A stretch of 64,000 bases of DNA, from positions 76,342,307 to 76,406,306 of the forward strand of contig NC_083339.1 of assembly GCF_019175385.1 (NCBI RefSeq). Direction: 5' to 3'. The notes beneath the pieces are model-generated. The model made no database searches, was not told the origin of the DNA, and was given only the letters and a program-made list of their open reading frames with translations. Within the stretch, counting starts at the first letter, position 1. Every line of letters starts with the position of its first letter. The stretch comes from Lycium barbarum. Its lineage: Eukaryota > Streptophyta > Magnoliopsida > Solanales > Solanaceae. Made by a program: the position numbers and the translations under genes. Of this stretch, positions 44,127 to 57,338 are shown piece by piece.

Positions 44127-44314
44127 CACTACAAACACAATAACGAATCAGATCAAAATCATCCTAGTAGCATAGCTCTAACGCACGATCTAAGATTCCA
44201 AAGAAAAGTGACACCCTAAATGCCCTATAGCCTCCTGTCTATAGATGTCGTGCACAACACACCGATAAACACGACTCTACGAGACACGGCCTGTAGACAT
44301 TCCGAGGACAAACC

Positions 44315-44326
44315 GCTCTAATACCA
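44315..44326 (-). other. PBS of element 2, one mismatch
   Basis: GCTCTAATACCA on the plus strand, i.e. TGGTATTAGAGC, against the usual TGGTATCAGAGC. One C-to-T change reduces the match to initiator tRNA-Met. Confidence 0.9.
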
Positions 44327-44330
44327 CTTT

Positions 44331-47228
44331 TGTCACGACCCAACCCCGTGGGCCGCGACTGGCACCCTACCTGGACACCCGAACCCATCTATCAAATGCA
44401 TTCAAGTAAATAGCAGAAGCCGACAAGGATGTATTTACAAATTGAGATAATTTCCAGAAAAATTTCGGCAGAGTCGTCTTTGTTTTTCGGACTATCTAGA
44501 ATAACCTTGTACACAGCAAACACCAACAAAGGCCACACAGGGCTAACAAAGCAACATATAAACATATGCGGACCGGCCGCCTTGGCGTATGGGATCGCCC
44601 AAACAACATATACACATATCCATACAGAAAGACCCTAACCCACAGACATGTCCATAGACCTCTAAACTGACCGACAGAATCATATGACGGGACAGGGCCT
44701 CGCCGTACCCAAATAGTCAGATATACAGAAATATATACATAACAAAAGATGTATGTACCAAAAGTGGACTCCGGATCAAAAGGGAGTGCTCCAAAATAGT
44801 AGAAAGCGGAGCCTACAGTGGAGGATCACCTGTGTCTGTACCTGCGGGCATGAAACGCAGCCCCCGAAGAAAGGGGGTCAGTACGAAAGATGTACTGAGT
44901 ATGTAAAGCATGGAGTATAGAAATATAGGCCACAACTGAAAGCAAACAGGATACAAAAGAAGGAAATACCGAACAGTATATCAAAATGTGTATCAAAATC
45001 ATATATATATAATGCAAACAAAATCATGCAAAGCTCAGGAACGTTGTCACCACTCCGACGCTGGTGCCACACACAGCATAACACCAGAAGGTTCAAATCT
45101 CCGTACATCCCCGAGCACACACATATCATCATAACATATCACCAGCCATATCACAGCATTACTCCAAACGGAACCCGGCCCTATGGCGAGGTCTCGGGAA
45201 CCGTAACACAGCATACGGCCGAATTTATCACAATGCGCACGAATCATAACCGGCCCGGGAACCGGCGAACGAAATCATAATAAGGGCACGAGCGGAGTCG
45301 TGAGCAACAATGCAATTTGTATGTCAAAATATTCTTTGAAACTTGTAAAATCATAAGTCAATTTATTAGTCAAAATAGTCGAGCGATTAGTTAGTACGGA
45401 GTTCATTTCACAAAAAATATTTCCAAAGTAATATTTATGGTTCAAAATATAGTTTAGAATATCGTGGCAGTCATAACATTATTTTCTGATAGGCAAATTC
45501 ATAACAAAAGTCTTTTACCGACTTTGTACAAAATTGGGCATAATAGAGCAAACAAAGAAGACTCGGGGTTAGCGGGCCCACCTCGGGTCAAGTCGAGGTG
45601 GCGGACATGAATCACGGACACTTGAGGTCTATGGGATCATACATGGAGGATCCGGAGCGATTTGATTACGTTTACATAAGTTTCGAACATTTAATTACTT
45701 TGAAAGCAAAAGAAGAACTTTAAGGTTCAATTCGATTGAATGAATAGTAAACATTCTCTAATTCGGATTTCGGGGAACAGAATTGCTCCCGGGGTTCCGA
45801 TATTGACCTAACATACCTAAGACATGCCAAAAGAAGGAGTGGGTAGCCTTACATACCTTAGATGCGTCTTACGCTCGCCTAAAACTCAAGTCCCGTTTCG
45901 CTCAGAATCTGCAAATGGTCAAAGTTACCAATTAGGGATTTCAAGGCTTAAGAATTCAGTTAACCTCACATTTGTCTACCGAAATTTCGGCAGCATTTCC
46001 CCTATATATATAGCACCCCCGTGACTTAGCTCGACTCAATATACAACAACAACAACAACCCACAATATCACAAATCATAACAAAATCACTCTAACATCAA
46101 TATTCTTTCTTTTTACATAAATTAACAACTTTCATCCAAACTTCACAACATCAAACTAACATCCACATTATCATATTCATTTACTCATTCACAATTACTC
46201 CAAACACATTCCAATATTATTCCAAGCGATATACATGAATTCAAGTATGCCGCCAATTTCCATATTATATCCAAAACTTCAACAAATGTGACAAACTACC
46301 AACTCGCATTGTTTTCATCCAAATTCGTTAACAACAACCATAATTCACATTTAAAATCTTACTTCTATAATTATATAAAAATCATATGAAAATTACATAA
46401 TTTCCCATATCGACATACAACCAACTTCGATGCCAATTCAACTCGTTAAACATTCATTTACGTCACAAACACCACAACGACGCAACTACCAAGCTAAATA
46501 GAATTTAATTCACTTCCCTTACTCTATGTTACATCACACGGCCATTCACCACTCCACACACACACACGGCCTCTCACAAACACAACACCATCCCATAATC
46601 TTTATGCAACATCAATCACTATAACATATAAACCCATTTCATAACATAAAAACATAGATTCCTCACCTTTTTCTTGAAATTCCGATTTGCCGCAAACGTC
46701 GCTCTTTCGCCAAACTAATTGTATCACGTCGGAGAGCGTCTTGAACTTACTACTAATACAAAAAGAACAAGATTTTTAGGATCAAATCAAGGCTAGGAAA
46801 ATTATTTTTCTTTTTCTCCAAGGGTTCGGCCGAGACCCTTATTTTGAGCTCAAGATTTTAATTTTTTTTGGTTCTTGAACATTCTAAGGTACAAAGGATA
46901 TATATATTTGATCCATGGTCACATGTAAATCACTTGACCATTTAAAATGGGGCTTGGGCCAAGTCCTATGGCCGGCCACCCCTCACTTGGGCTTCAAAAC
47001 CTTTGTTCAAATTTTCTTGGCCCAATTCGTTAAAATTCTCGTTTTGTAATTTCCGAAACTAATTTCCAAAATTCCAAATTTGCCCTCGGCCTTCCCCGAG
47101 GTCTTTGCACCAATACTTTTCGTAAACAACATAGACATATTAACTAAAATAAAAAATATGGCCTTATAACATACAAGTCTCAATTGTTTTTCAAGATTTC
47201 CAATTATGCGAAAACACGGGACATAACA
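44331..47228 (-). repeat. 5' LTR of element 2
   Basis: 2898 bp, same ends as the 3' LTR and nearly identical to it in the stretches compared. Core block at about 44838-44912. Confidence 0.95.
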
Positions 47229-47233
47229 ATGAT

Positions 47234-47665
47234 GATAACTTATCAAATCAATCGTGCACATATGGACACATCTCTGGATATCAATAAGAAGTCAAGTTCT
47301 TTTCTCCGTCCAAGATAATACCAATAAGTTAGAGCTATCCATATCTCAATCAAGATAAGACGACTAAGCCTCTAATCTAATATCACACACGTGGCAACAA
47401 GCCAATAAATCACAACAAGGTAACAAACCAAAATCAAACAACAGTACCAACCTAGGAATCCATCACAATTTCATACCCGAAGGCGTACATGCTTTCTCCA
47501 ACAATCACTAACTCTACATATGATTCGCTAACCGAAGTCTAACTAAAAAGGTAAGCCGTAACCTACCTGGAATTTCAAAAAGGAGACACGAACCTTCAAA
47601 CCTTAGCCCTTACTCAAAGTCTAATCATATTCGAATTCTGCATTAGAAATCAAGAAGAGCAATAG
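47234..47665. other. Unassigned target sequence, right of element 2
   Basis: AT-rich and non-coding; the continuation of 36038-36263 into which element 2 inserted. I see no motif in it. Confidence 0.5.
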
Positions 47666-48012
47666 TGTTACACCTTGGAAAATTCCCCGTTAACGTACAG
47701 TGAATAGGCTAGCGAAGAGCATGACGTATACAATGTTTTGATAAGTAAGAGATAGCATTTGATGATCCTAATCGAGATTCAAAGACATTAGACGTAAGGG
47801 AAGAAGGTTGTCAAAGAAAGTAAAGGATATGTTACGTGTCGGGTAAGAATTATGAGCGACAAGTTAATGATGGCTTAAAGATGTTTCAGATACGAGTGAT
47901 AACTCCCTTAGATTGATATGGAGGTGTTAAACAAGTGTCAAGAAGGTTCCATAAGGATTGGAGATCAAACGAGTCGACGAGAAGGAAATCGGAACAACTG
48001 GCATTATACGGC

Positions 48013-48150
48013 CCAACATACTGGCCGTATAAATTATACTGGCTGTATGTTAGGCCGTATAATTAGCCAAGAGGGGCATCACTCACTGGACCAAACATAC
48101 GGCCCGTATAAATTGTACGGACTGTATGTTGGTCCGTATATGTTGGTCAG
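48013..48150. repeat. Two-unit palindromic CGTATA repeat
   Basis: Units at 48013-48070 and 48091-48150, period about 78 bp. Each runs from CCAACATAC or CCAAACATAC to GTATGTTGG or GTATGTTAGG, so each can fold into a hairpin. It sits just upstream of the candidate TATA box of this LTR. Confidence 0.7.
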
Positions 48151-48166
48151 GACAGATTTCAACAAT

Positions 48167-48177
48167 TAATATAAGGA
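48167..48177 (+). promoter_or_regulatory. Putative TATA box of LTR C
   Basis: TTAATATAAGG, followed about 25 bases later by a pyrimidine-rich stretch (CCCTCCCCTC). Confidence 0.4.
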
Positions 48178-50138
48178 CCCTCCCCTCATTAATTCATTTC
48201 ATTTCCAGTCTCCTCTCTTCAAGAAACCTCTAGAACACTCTCCATTATTCATCCACAAGAAACCAAGGGAAATCCATGATCAACTACATCAAAACCACGA
48301 AATCAAGTGTATGAAACCTAACAAAAGTTCATCTACACCAAGAAAACTCAAGGGAAGTGAGTTAGGGTTTTGGTGCAAGAAGAGAAGCTTCACTCAAGTG
48401 TTGTTCATCCATCATCTAAGGTGAGTTTTATGATCATTATTGATTGTGTGTTGAAAGTTAGAAACATATGGATTGTAGAAAAACATAGAAAATGGGTCAT
48501 GAACGTGTGAATAGTGACATTGTTGGGTAAAAGGTTTGGATTGAATTATGAATATTGGTATGTTGTGATTGTAAATATATTATGAATGACATTTAGAACA
48601 TGGAATAAGTATTAGATATGACAAAACGCGATAGTGAGCTATAACCATGATTAGGGAGAAATTGGAGTGAATTACGAAATGTGGATAATATGGGTAAATG
48701 ATGATTGTTGGTTGCGATATTGTGGATGTTGTTGTAAATGTTTGGGAGTTGATATAGAATATGGGGAAAGTAGTAGGAACAAAGGAAATGCTGCCCAATT
48801 TTCTTTAGCTTTAGTAAGCACGTTTAAGTGATCAATTAGCTAATGTTCGTGCGACTTCTCTTGAAGGTAGAAACGTGAATATTGAAGAGGAGCGTTCAAG
48901 CGATAGAGTAGCTAGACAAAAAGGTATGTGAGGCTAGTCCTTTCTTTCTATGGCATGAATCCTATAGCATGACTTTTCCTTCCTCTTCATGAATTTCCTA
49001 TATTTCGGAAAACTAAGAATCTATATCCATAAATAGCTACATGAGATAAGAGATACATTATGAGCCCAATAATGATGATGATGAGTTAAGTATAAAGATT
49101 CTAGAGTTCATGATATGATGTTCCTATAAAGTTAATGATATCGTTTGTTGTATACACTCACCTTATCTACTATTTCCTTCAAGGTGGGGCAGAATACTTA
49201 TAAGTGCTCCATAATGGAAGCGGGGGTTCACGACCTTATGTCACCCCGATAGAGTATAATTGACTTAAGTTTCCAGTCATGCCTTATGATAACAATATGA
49301 TAAGATTATGATAAGCCTATGATGAGTATATGTTGATGATATTACATCGCGCCTATATGGCCGGGCAGACACCGCTAAGGCGAGCAACTATATGTATACA
49401 CCATGTCTAGATGGCATGGGCAGACACCACTAGTGGGCGGCACGAGATGATACCCCGGACGCGGGAGGCCTGGACGCAAGCTAATGATTATCACACCGTA
49501 CTTATATGGTCGGGCAGCTTGTACATTTATGCATACATGATATGATGATGATTATGAGTAAGCCAGCATGTGTTATTTCTTTTATAAGAGACAGTCATAT
49601 ACAATTGCTCCTTATTGATGCTTCCTTTATCTCATTGACGTATTGTTGTTGTTTATGCCTCTCATACTCAGTACAATGTTCGTACTGACATCTGTTTTCT
49701 TAGGACGCTGTGTTCATGCCCACAGGTAGACAGGGAGGTGATCTTGATCCAGACTCGTAGGAGCTAGTAGCTAATCTGAGAGCACTCCATTGTTCCGGAG
49801 GTGCCTTGATTATTCTTTTGTGTACTTATACATATTTTGGGCACGACGGGGTCCTATCCCGTCCCTATGTCTAGCACTCTAGTAGAGGCTCGTAGATACG
49901 CAGTGTGGGTTATATGGTCTCACGAGGTTACTACCGTATATATGTATATTATTTTGATAGCCGAAAGGCTTATGTCTATGAAAGTATTTATGGTCTCAAA
50001 TGAAAAATAATTTTCTTATGATTTGAGTGTGAATTTGATAAAAGAAGGCTTAATGAGCATGATGAGTAGCAGAACGAGTGGTGCTCGGTGGTTAGCCCCG
50101 GGTACCCGTCACGGCCCCTAGCCGGGTCATGACAAAAG

Positions 50139-50150
50139 TGGTATCAGAGC
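50139..50150 (+). other. PBS of element C (initiator tRNA-Met)
   Basis: TGGTATCAGAGC four bases after the LTR end, the same spacing as in elements 1 and 2. Confidence 0.92.
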
Positions 50151-50340
50151 AGTTCAGTCCTAGGAAGTGTCTACGAGCCGTATCTAGTAGAGTCTTGTTT
50201 ATGGTGTGTTGCGCGCCACACTAATAAACAGGAGGCTACAGGGCATTTAGGAAAAATGATCATCTTTCATCTTAAGAGATCGTGCGATAGAGCTGTGTTA
50301 TAAGAATTTCCCCTCCTAATAGTGTGTTATGATTTCAAAA

Positions 50341-52733
50341 ATGCCGCCAAAGGGAAAAGCTACCGCCGCCTAGAAGGGCAAGACTACCACGAAAATGCGG
50401 GAAGAAAGAGAGCCGCCAATGAATGTAGAAGAGGGCGAGTCACAAAATGAGGCTCCATCTAATACTTCCTCCACCCCGCCCAATGTAGAAGGACAATGAG
50501 GAGCTTCAGCTCCAATTGCTCCACCGGTTGCTTCGGGTCAACAAGTGACCGAGGCCATTCATCTACTGACACAGTTAGTTGCTGCCCAGGCACAACGGCA
50601 GAATGTGAGTTCAAGTGATTGGGCAGCTAGTACCAGAGCCCGTGACTTTATGAGTTTGAATCCTCCGGAGTTCTTCGGGTTAATGCCGGATGAAGACCCG
50701 CAAGGTTTTATTGATGAGATGTTGAGAACGTTGAGGATTATCTATGCCTCCAAGACTGAATCTGTGGAGTTGGCATCTTATAGACTCCGAGATGTGGTGG
50801 TATTGTGGTATAATAATTGGCTAGCATCAAGAAAAGAAAATGTGACTCCTCCCGCGTGGCAAGAATTTGTAGAAGCTTTCATCCGTCACTATTTGCCACC
50901 CGAGGTCTGCCAAGCTAGAGCGGATAGGTTCTTAAGTCTAAAGTAGGGAAACATGAGTGCCCGGGAATATAGTCTTCAATTTAACTCGTTGGATAGATAT
51001 GCCCCGACTATGGTGGCCGATCTGGGAGATAGAGTGCATCGCTTTGTGAGTGGCTTAGGGCCACATCTATTTAAAGATTGCTTGACGGCTTCGTTGCAAG
51101 ACGGGATGGATATTTCCCAAATACAAGCCCATGCCCAGAACTTAGAGGGGCGACAACAACCACAAAGGGGTGATCGCGACATTGATAGAAGGCAAAGCAA
51201 GAGGGCCAGATCTATGGGGGCAGGCAGTGATTATAGAGGGGGATCAAGGCAGACATATTCTAGACACTCAGGCTAGTCGGTGACTAGTGCACCTCCTCGA
51301 TTTACGGGTAGGATATTTGATCGCTCCTTTCGTTCAGGCCAGGGTCAGAGTTCGAGGGCCTTAGATTCTCAGTTCAAGGAAGATTATAGTCAGAGGAGAC
51401 CCCCAGACTACATTACGGACAGTGTCGCCAGGGTTCAGATGCTTGCTATGCCTGCGGCCAGGTTGGGCATATGATGCGAGACTGCCCGTCGACGAGCGGT
51501 AGAGTTGGGGTTCAGCCCACAGGATCAGTGGCTGGTTCATCTTCAGTGCGACCAGTAGGGAAGACTCCCCAGATGTCAGCGGGTCGAGGTAGAGGCAGAG
51601 GGGGAGCATCTACTTCAGGTGCCACTCAGCCCCGTGTGTATGCTTTAGCCGGACGACAAGATCTTGAGTCCTCTCCAAATGTGGTTACGGGTACATTATC
51701 TATATTTTCCTATGATGTGTATGCATTGATAGATCCGGGTTCTACTCTTTCTTATGTTACTCTGTATGTTGCTGGTCGTATTGGGGTGAAACCTAAGCCA
51801 ATAAAACCTTTTGAGGTATCTACTCCGGTTGGTGATCCCGTGATAGCTAGACAAGTGTATAAAAATTGTGTACTTGTGATATGCAATCGCCAGACCAAAG
51901 ATGATTTAATTGAGCTGGAAATGCTAGATTTTGATGTGATTATGGGTATGGATTGGTTGGCCTCATGTTATGCTAGTTTTGATTGCCAAATGAAAGTAGT
52001 TCGATTTCAATTTCCGAGAGAGCCCGTGCTTGAATGGAAGGGTAATACAGCATCTCCAAAAGGTAGGTTTATTTCCTACCTTAAGGCAAGAAAGATGACA
52101 GCTAAAGGCTACATTTACCACCTAATTAAAGTTCATGACACCGAAGCAACGTCGCCAACTTTCCAATCGGTTCCGGTAGTGAATGAATTTCCGGATGTAT
52201 TTCCAGATGAACTTCCAGGCCTTCCCCCAGAAAGAGAGATTGATTTCGCCATTGATGTGTTCCCGGACAGCAAGCCTATTTCTATCCCTCCTTACCGAAT
52301 GGATCTGGCAGAATTGAAAGAGCTAAAGGCACAGTTGAAAGATTTGCTTGAAAAGAGGTTTATTAGACCCAGTTCATCGCCGTGGGGAGCACCATCTTGT
52401 TCGTGAGAAAGAAAGACGGTTCCCTACGAATGTACATCGATTACAGGCAGTTGAATAAGGTGACGATAAAGAACAAGTATCCTCTCCCAAGGATTGATGA
52501 TTTGTTTGATCAACTACAGGGTGCCAAGTGGTTTTTCAAAATAGACTTGAGGTCGGGTTATCATCAAGTGAGAGTTAAAGAAGAAGATATTCCCAAAACA
52601 GCTTTCCGAACAAGATATGGCCATTATGAATTCCGGGTGATGTCATTTGGGTTGACTAACGCATCGGCGGTGTTCATGAATTTGATGAATAATGTATTCA
52701 GGCCACTCTTGGATTTATTCGTGATAGTATTCA
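50341..52733 (+). pseudogene. gag, protease and N-terminal RT of element C
   Basis: Starts MPPKGKATAA. Capsid region (LNPPEFFGLMPDEDPQGF, SLQFNSLDRYAP) at 50545-51276, one zinc knuckle CYACGQVGHMMRDC near 51445-51490, protease [12 protein letters not shown] near 51725, [22 protein letters not shown] near 52435. TAG stops (50371, 50944, 51274) replace Gln codons. Frameshifts lie near 51430 and near 52392, where one base is missing against elements 1 and 2. The frame is cut at VIVF, just before the catalytic IDD, by an LTR insertion at 52734 and resumes at 58071. More diverged and more broken than elements 1 and 2, so older. Confidence 0.88.
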
Positions 52734-53932
52734 TGTTATATCCCGTACTTTTGTACGTTGGATTATTCGTAAGTTAGTCGACATAAGTTCAAGGACAAGA
52801 TTATTTTCGAGATATGAGACAAGGACTTTTTAATCCCAATTTTAAAATTGCACGGTTTGCTATTTAATTACTATTAGTGTGCAGATGTTAGTGAAGATTA
52901 GGGATTAATTAATAACCATGATCAGATTATTAGGTGGGCCCCACTAAAATGTGGACAATTATGATTGGAGATTAAACGAATCGAAAAAAAATAAGTCTCG
53001 TCAAAGTTCGAAATGTTGAACGAGTTACACAGACCGTACGGGCGATATGTATACGTGGGTCCCTCAAGAGAATGATCACCATTAATAAATAATATTGGAT
53101 AAAGACCAATATTTGGTTCAAGGAGCAGCACGTGGATCTCCAATTTTCATGATAATTAGGCTACTAACTAACCTAGGTGGCTAGTGGTAGAGTTAGGGAG
53201 GAACACTTGTCATCCTCATGATAATTAGGCTTAAGAGGTGGCATTTTAATCAATTAAATATTGAGATAATTTATGGAAAAGAGCAAAACAACTTGCTTCA
53301 ACATTGTTGTTGTATACATATATTACATTGAAGGAAAAAAATGTACCACCAAACAAAAGAAAGGGGTCTCACCTTGTTTTCTCAATTCAGCAACGTTTTC
53401 TTTTTGGAATTTTAAGAAGTGTTCGGTTCTTGCTCAAAAATTATAGAAGGTGAAAAGGAGCAAAAATTGTTCTTGGAAAGCTCAAGTAATTTATAAGTTC
53501 ATCATGTAAGGTAAGATTAGGGTCCCTTTTTCATTGTTAATAAGTTTATTTAGAGTTTTAACAGATTAAAACGGAGAACATAGTGTTATAAACTCGTTTG
53601 TTGTTTTGTTGAGATTTATGGATCGGGGTCTGTTTTAGTTAAATTAAATGGATGGGATTAGCTGAGTTATGGTGTATATTAATGGTTGGTATTGTTGTTG
53701 AAGTTGTTGATGATTCAATTGAATTGGATTTTCGGGATTGTCCAGTTTATAGAGGAAATGCTGCCCGAATTTCATTAAGTTCCGTTCGTATACAAATTAG
53801 ATAGTAAGTGGTGTAAATGGTCTAATCGTGATATTATCGTCGTGATTGTAGACATACGGACTCGAGGAGTAGACGTTGGGTGATTAGGTAGATTGTCAGG
53901 TATGTAAAGCCATCCCTTCTTTCTTTTGGCAT

Positions 53933-56925
53933 TGTCACGACCCAACCCCGTAGGCCGCGACTAGTGTCCGAGCTAGACACCTATACGTACCCAATGACCC
54001 AAACCAGCATATAAACGAAATATACAAATATAGAAGTCCAACGGCGTTATTAACTATCTCAGATAAACAGATATAGCGCGTGGAAGCCGATAAGGCTATC
54101 ACAGAATACCTCAACCCAAAACATATACACAACCCACAGGTATGTCTACAGACCTCTACGAATAACAACAAAATCATAAGACGGGACAGGGCCCCGTCAT
54201 ACCCCTGAATAACATATGCATGTATAGTAGAAAAGTCTGTACCAAAATGTGGGCTCCGGACAAGAGAGCACTCCAAGACAGCAGAATAAAATCCTATGCG
54301 GGCGGATCAGCAAATCGAGCGTCTGTACCTGCGTGACATGAAACGCATCCCCCGAAGGAAAGGGGGTCAGTACGAAATATGTACTGAATATGTAAAGCAT
54401 GAAGAACAGTAAACGAAATCATAACCGGAACAGAAAGTACAGAAAATGAGTGCAATGTCTAGAATATCAGAATGCATACTTACAAAACATAAATAATGCA
54501 TGCTAAAACATATGCCATATCCGGCCCCATTATGGGACTCGGTGAACAGAACGTGGTCGCCACCCCGTCACTGGCGCCACAACACAGCATACTCCAGAAT
54601 AGGGAATAACTCCGTAACATATCATATCATATCAGATGGCCATATCATATCGTATCATATCATATCAGAATATGTGTACATGGCACAGCATACTCCACAA
54701 CCCATGTACATGTATACCTGCCCCCTCACATCGAGGCACGGCGAATAATGCAGTGGAATACGCTTGATAACATATCCTGGCCCGGGCTCAGTGAAGGAAG
54801 CATTGAGGCATCCACGAGTAGAGTAGTGAGAAACTATATGCATCATAAAATATTTACAAAGACTCGATAGAATAGTCCGAACGATAGGTCATTTAGAAAA
54901 GAAGTCAGACGAGAGTCCTAGTACGTACCTCTCGGATATTCCGATGAACTATGTCAAAACAAGACTTTTGGGATTGTTTGTATATGTCAAAATATATCGT
55001 AGGACTCAATGGAATGGTTAAAACAATTATCTTTTAGTAAACGGAACAATAACTAAAGATTTCCTTTACATATTGCTTGAAAACAAATCAATAGCACAAT
55101 AGGAGAGGATTTGGAAATAGTGGGCCCACACCTCGGGTCAACTGAGGTGGCGCACACAAATTACGTACATAAAGCTTTATGGAGCCACTTATGAAGTTTT
55201 TAGTGTAATTCGGTTCCATTAGGGCAAATTATAGATGTTTAGGCAATTGTCTCAACAAGGCACGAAGTACTTAATTCAATTCTATTGAATGAAAAAGGGG
55301 CAAATTCAAACTCGGATTTCTAGAAATAGAGTTGTCCCCGAGGCTCGTATCCAAACCTATTATTTCTAAGACATGCCAAAAGAAGGAAAGGTAGAGCTTT
55401 ACATACCTTATTTTCCCTTTACGCTTGTCCAAACTCAAATCCTGTTTCCTCCAAAATCTACAATTGAGCACAATTACCAAATGTTAACTATAAGCCTTTA
55501 GGACTTGAATCTTAAGTTAACACTTTTCTACAGAAATTTGGGCTGCATCTCCCCTGTAAATTCAACATCCCCGAGATTTTAACTCGGCCAAAAGTGTCAA
55601 CAACAACACCCACAGTAATACCAACAACACCAACAATCAATACAAAACACATTCTAACATAAATAGTCTCCCTTTCTACATAATGCAACAACTTCTACTC
55701 CAACTTCACACTTTCAAACCAATATCAACATTTTCATATTAATTTACTAATTCAATATCATTCAAATGCAATTCGGAAGCATTTCATATTGTTTTACAAA
55801 TTATACAAAAATTCCACCGAAACCATAATTCATCCGAAACCTTCAACCTTCGACATAAATATTCACAACACATTTTTATCTTCCAATTTCATTAACAACA
55901 ATCACAATTCGCACCTTAACAATTTCATTTTCATAATTCCATAAATCTACCATAAAACACAAAACTTCCTACAACAACTTAACAACCAATCTTTCATGCT
56001 AATATGGACTAGCATCCCTCCAAATTCACCAATCAACACAACAATTCACATTTAGGACTCCACTTCCGTAATTACATAAAACTATATTAAAATCACATAA
56101 TTTCCTATAATCATTTACAACAATTTTTCATGCCAACTTGAACCATTTTTCTTCCATTTCCATCACAAGGCCTCAACAACACAATTAACATAACAAATAA
56201 AATTTTAATCATCCCTATCCATCAACACCATTTTCGGCCATACACACACATACCTATAACACACAATTTTCATACTCTACATTCCTTTCCACATTCTACA
56301 ACACATATATATATATTTCTTCCAAGACAAAAGAAGTAAAATCTTACCTTTTTCTTCCTAGCATCTTCACTTGACCAAGGTGCTAATTCGACGAAACAAG
56401 CGGCCTATCTTCCGAAACAACTATACCACGTTGTAGAGGGTCCTTGAATTAGTAGGAATACCACAAGAAAATAATTTTTGGAACAAGATTTTAAGGGGCA
56501 AAAATTTTAGGGGATGGCCGAATGGCCTTTGTATTTTTCTCTTCCTCTTTTTGTTTTCTCCTTCTCAAAATTTTCTTGAAACTTCTAATGATAAGGACCC
56601 CTTTTATTTAATTTATCACAAGGAATTTAAGTGACATGGGCTTGGGCCATGTAGTGGCCGGCCACCCCTCACTTTTGGGCCTTGTTTTTCTTCTTCTTTT
56701 TTTTTTTTTGCTCTTTCTAGCCCAATTAGTTATGGGCCCTATTTTGTAATTCCCGAAACTAATTTCCGAAATTCCCAATTTTGCCCCTAGCCTTCCTCGA
56801 TATTTCCACATTAATATTTCATGAACAACACACATATATTAATTAAAATCAACATATGACCTTGTTTCTTACAAGTCAAAATTATTTCGAATTTTCCGAA
56901 TATGCAAAAAATACGGGGTATAACA
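53933..56925 (-). mobile_element. Nested solo LTR, Tekay-type, TSD GGCAT
   Basis: Starts TGTCACGACCCAACC and ends CGGGGTATAACA. GGCAT at 53928-53932 is repeated at 56926-56930. Length is 2993 bp, with no interior. Its core block is at about 54326-54400. It is the innermost layer of a three-level nest: element C, then the 52734 LTR, then this LTR. Confidence 0.93.
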
Positions 56926-57286
56926 GGCATGATCTATGTGAGACAAACAGACGACGAATGTATAAGCTCCAAGAAACTCCTATTCTTAGGGACACTAGGA
57001 TGGCTAATGTTCTTGATATCCAGAACCTATTTCATATTGTCTTGATACATGTCTATGATTCTTGAAGTTCTATTTGATATAATCCATAGTGACATTCGAG
57101 GGGTACTTGACATGACTGTTGTCTTTGATACTCAAATATTAGTTCATTCTACTTATTCTATTGAGTCTCAGATGATGATTTAGTTTGTACATGGTTGCTC
57201 ACTACTCTGCTCGTGCATGCTGTTAATATATCTTTCACCGAGTCCCGAGCCGGGTATGTTTTCGTGCACAGTTTCACTGCATTGTT

Positions 57287-57290
<4 letters not shown>

Positions 57291-57334
<44 letters not shown>
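57291..57334. repeat. (AT)n microsatellite
   Basis: 44 bases of AT repeats inside the 52734-58065 LTR. The related LTR at 60451-63121 has a TA run (62251-62279) at the equivalent place. Confidence 0.95.

Positions 57335-57338
<4 letters not shown>

Larger units (their letters stand above)
36264..47228 (-). mobile_element. Full-length Tekay-like Ty3/gypsy retrotransposon (element 2)
   Basis: LTRs lie at 44331-47228 (5') and 36264-39162 (3'), 2898 and 2899 bp and near-identical. TSD ATGAT at 36259-36263 and 47229-47233. PBS at 44315-44326, PPT at 39163-39176, gag-pol at 39290-44126. Same family and layout as element 1 but inverted, so the pair forms an inverted repeat with arms of about 11 kb and a 2.6-kb spacer. 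Confidence 0.95.
47666..50134 (+). mobile_element. 5' LTR of an older Tekay-like element (element C)
   Basis: Starts TGTTACACCTTGG and ends GCCGGGTCATGACA, followed by the PBS at 50139. Length is about 2469 bp; the left edge is chosen from the TGTTACACC start. It has a diverged core block at about 49663-49730 (CTCAGTACAATGTTCGTACTGAC, CATGCCCACAGGTA). TTAATATAAGG at 48167-48177 is a candidate TATA box. Confidence 0.75.

Noticed and set aside
47234..47665. Host gene fragment between retroelements
   Set aside because: No open frame or splice-like structure; it is simply the target DNA of element 2.
57291..57334. AT run as a replication origin or matrix attachment site
   Set aside because: A simple dinucleotide repeat inside an LTR; nothing else supports a function.
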